From an uncultured Lachnospiraceae bacterium (GTDB taxonomy: Bacteria; Bacillota; Clostridia; Lachnospirales; Lachnospiraceae): a stretch of 6,849 bases of DNA. Both the position numbers and the translations under genes were made by a program. The stretch spans positions 1 through 6,849 of the forward strand of contig CAJUQB010000062.1 in assembly GCA_910588285.1 (NCBI GenBank), read 5' to 3'. Below are positions 6,186 to 6,849 of the stretch, one piece after another. The first letter of the stretch is position 1, and the number at the start of each line of letters is the position of its first letter. The notes beneath the pieces are model-generated. The model saw only the letters and a list, made by a program, of their open reading frames with translations, was not told the origin of the DNA and did no database searches.

Positions 6186-6849
6186 ATGAGGATCATGGAA
6201 GACAAATTATACTACGTGAATCGTCAGCTGGAGCGTTTGGGAGAGGAAGACCAGGCATATCTAAGGGCCCAGGTGGATGGGACAGACTGGAGTATCATGG
6301 AGGCTCTGAAGCATATTGGCGGGGAAGAGAGCCGTGGAGCATTCGCGCCCCTTCCGGCCATGGAGTGTGCGGAGATTGAGGAGAGACGGGCAGAGCTTCA
6401 TGCCGTCGGCCTTGAGGCGATTCGCAGCGGCAAGGTGGGCGCCGTGCTTCTTGCCGGCGGTCAGGGGACCAGGCTGGGCTACGACCAGCCAAAGGGGACA
6501 GTGGATATTGGCATTACCCGGGAGCTTTACATCTTCCAGTGTCTGATCAACAACCTGCAGAAGGTGACCAAAGAGGCGGGATGTCCGGTGCCGCTGTACA
6601 TCATGACAAGCGCCGGCAACCATCAGGATACGGTCAGCTTTTTTGAGAGCCATGGGTATTTTGGCTATGACAGCGCTTATGTGAAGTTCTTCGTCCAGGA
6701 GATGGTTCCGGCAGTGGATTATCAGGGACGGGTACTGATGCGCGACGAGAAGAACCTGGCCATGTCCCCCAATGGCAATGGCGGCTGGTTTGTCTCCATG
6801 GTGCGGGCAGGGCTCCTTGCGGATCTCCATGACCGGGGAATCCAGTGGC
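6186..6849 (+). CDS. UDP-sugar pyrophosphorylase, eukaryote-like UDPGP family (3'-truncated by window)
   Basis: The first 221 codons of a cytoplasmic nucleotidyltransferase that would make a UDP-sugar (UDP-GlcNAc, UDP-Glc or similar) from UTP and a sugar 1-phosphate. The nucleotide-binding motif LAGGQGTRLGYDQPKG is at 89-104, as in eukaryotic UAP1-like enzymes. It is followed by YIMTSAGNH (138-146), FFESHGYFG (152-160), FFVQEMVPA (168-176) and MSPNGNGG (193-200), all in the family order. The frame is open to the window edge; full-length relatives have about 400 residues. ATG 6186 has AAGGAA 5 nt upstream; an in-frame ATG at 6195 would remove three residues and is also possible. Typical bacterial enzymes for these reactions (GlmU, GalU) belong to different subfamilies, so this is a second type of sugar-nucleotide enzyme. 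The sugar specificity cannot be read from this half. A functional link to the transporter is not evident. Confidence 0.9.
   Translation, partial: MRIMEDKLYYVNRQLERLGEEDQAYLRAQVDGTDWSIMEALKHIGGEESRGAFAPLPAMECAEIEERRAELHAVGLEAIRSGKVGAVLLAGGQGTRLGYDQPKGTVDIGITRELYIFQCLINNLQKVTKEAGCPVPLYIMTSAGNHQDTVSFFESHGYFGYDSAYVKFFVQEMVPAVDYQGRVLMRDEKNLAMSPNGNGGWFVSMVRAGLLADLHDRGIQW

Noticed and set aside
6261..6830. Minus-strand open frame of 189 codons opposite the pyrophosphorylase
   Set aside because: The plus strand carries unmistakable UDPGP motifs in the expected order. The minus frame has no recognisable domain and is an antisense shadow.

Overview
The window looks like a piece of an anaerobic Firmicutes chromosome, most likely Clostridia and plausibly Lachnospiraceae. 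This rests on the strong purine-rich Shine-Dalgarno sequences, the intermediate GC content by eye, a two-component system paired with an FtsX-type ABC transporter, and a eukaryote-like UDP-sugar pyrophosphorylase of the kind found in clostridia. The assignment is an inference from protein style; no search was run. All intact genes lie on the + strand.

Region 1 (1-706) holds a dead gene. Positions about 134-706 are the C-terminal three quarters of a tryptophan synthase alpha subunit (trpA). It is broken by at least three frameshifts, has lost conserved loops and lacks the part that carries the catalytic acidic residues. The first ~125 bases do not look like trpA in any frame, so the remnant may start at a rearrangement junction.

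Region 2 (707-2892) is a two-component system. A good sigma-A-like promoter (737-765) is followed by a leader of about 105-120 nt that can fold into two nested helices and contains a 29-codon reading frame. An OmpR-family response regulator and, 17 bp later, a membrane sensor histidine kinase with an extracytoplasmic domain of about 95 residues follow.

Region 3 (2893-6150) starts with a 152-bp gap carrying tandem TTTAAGG-like repeats at 11-bp spacing, ending 11 bp before a TAAAAT -10 box. This is the classical layout of an OmpR/PhoB-type activated promoter. It drives an ABC ATPase and, starting one base after its stop, a 781-residue permease with two FtsX/MacB-like halves. The simplest model is that the kinase senses an envelope or peptide signal, the regulator binds the repeats, and the transporter is induced. 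The transported substrate cannot be read from sequence.

Region 4 (6151-6849) is a short AT-rich gap with a possible promoter and the first 221 codons of a UDP-sugar pyrophosphorylase (UDPGP family), cut by the window edge. It probably belongs to nucleotide-sugar metabolism and not to the sensor-transporter module. I saw no tRNA, rRNA, CRISPR array, insertion sequence or convincing intrinsic terminator. No clearly new system was found. The points most worth following up are the decayed trpA, the structured leader with its small reading frame, and the putative operator array.
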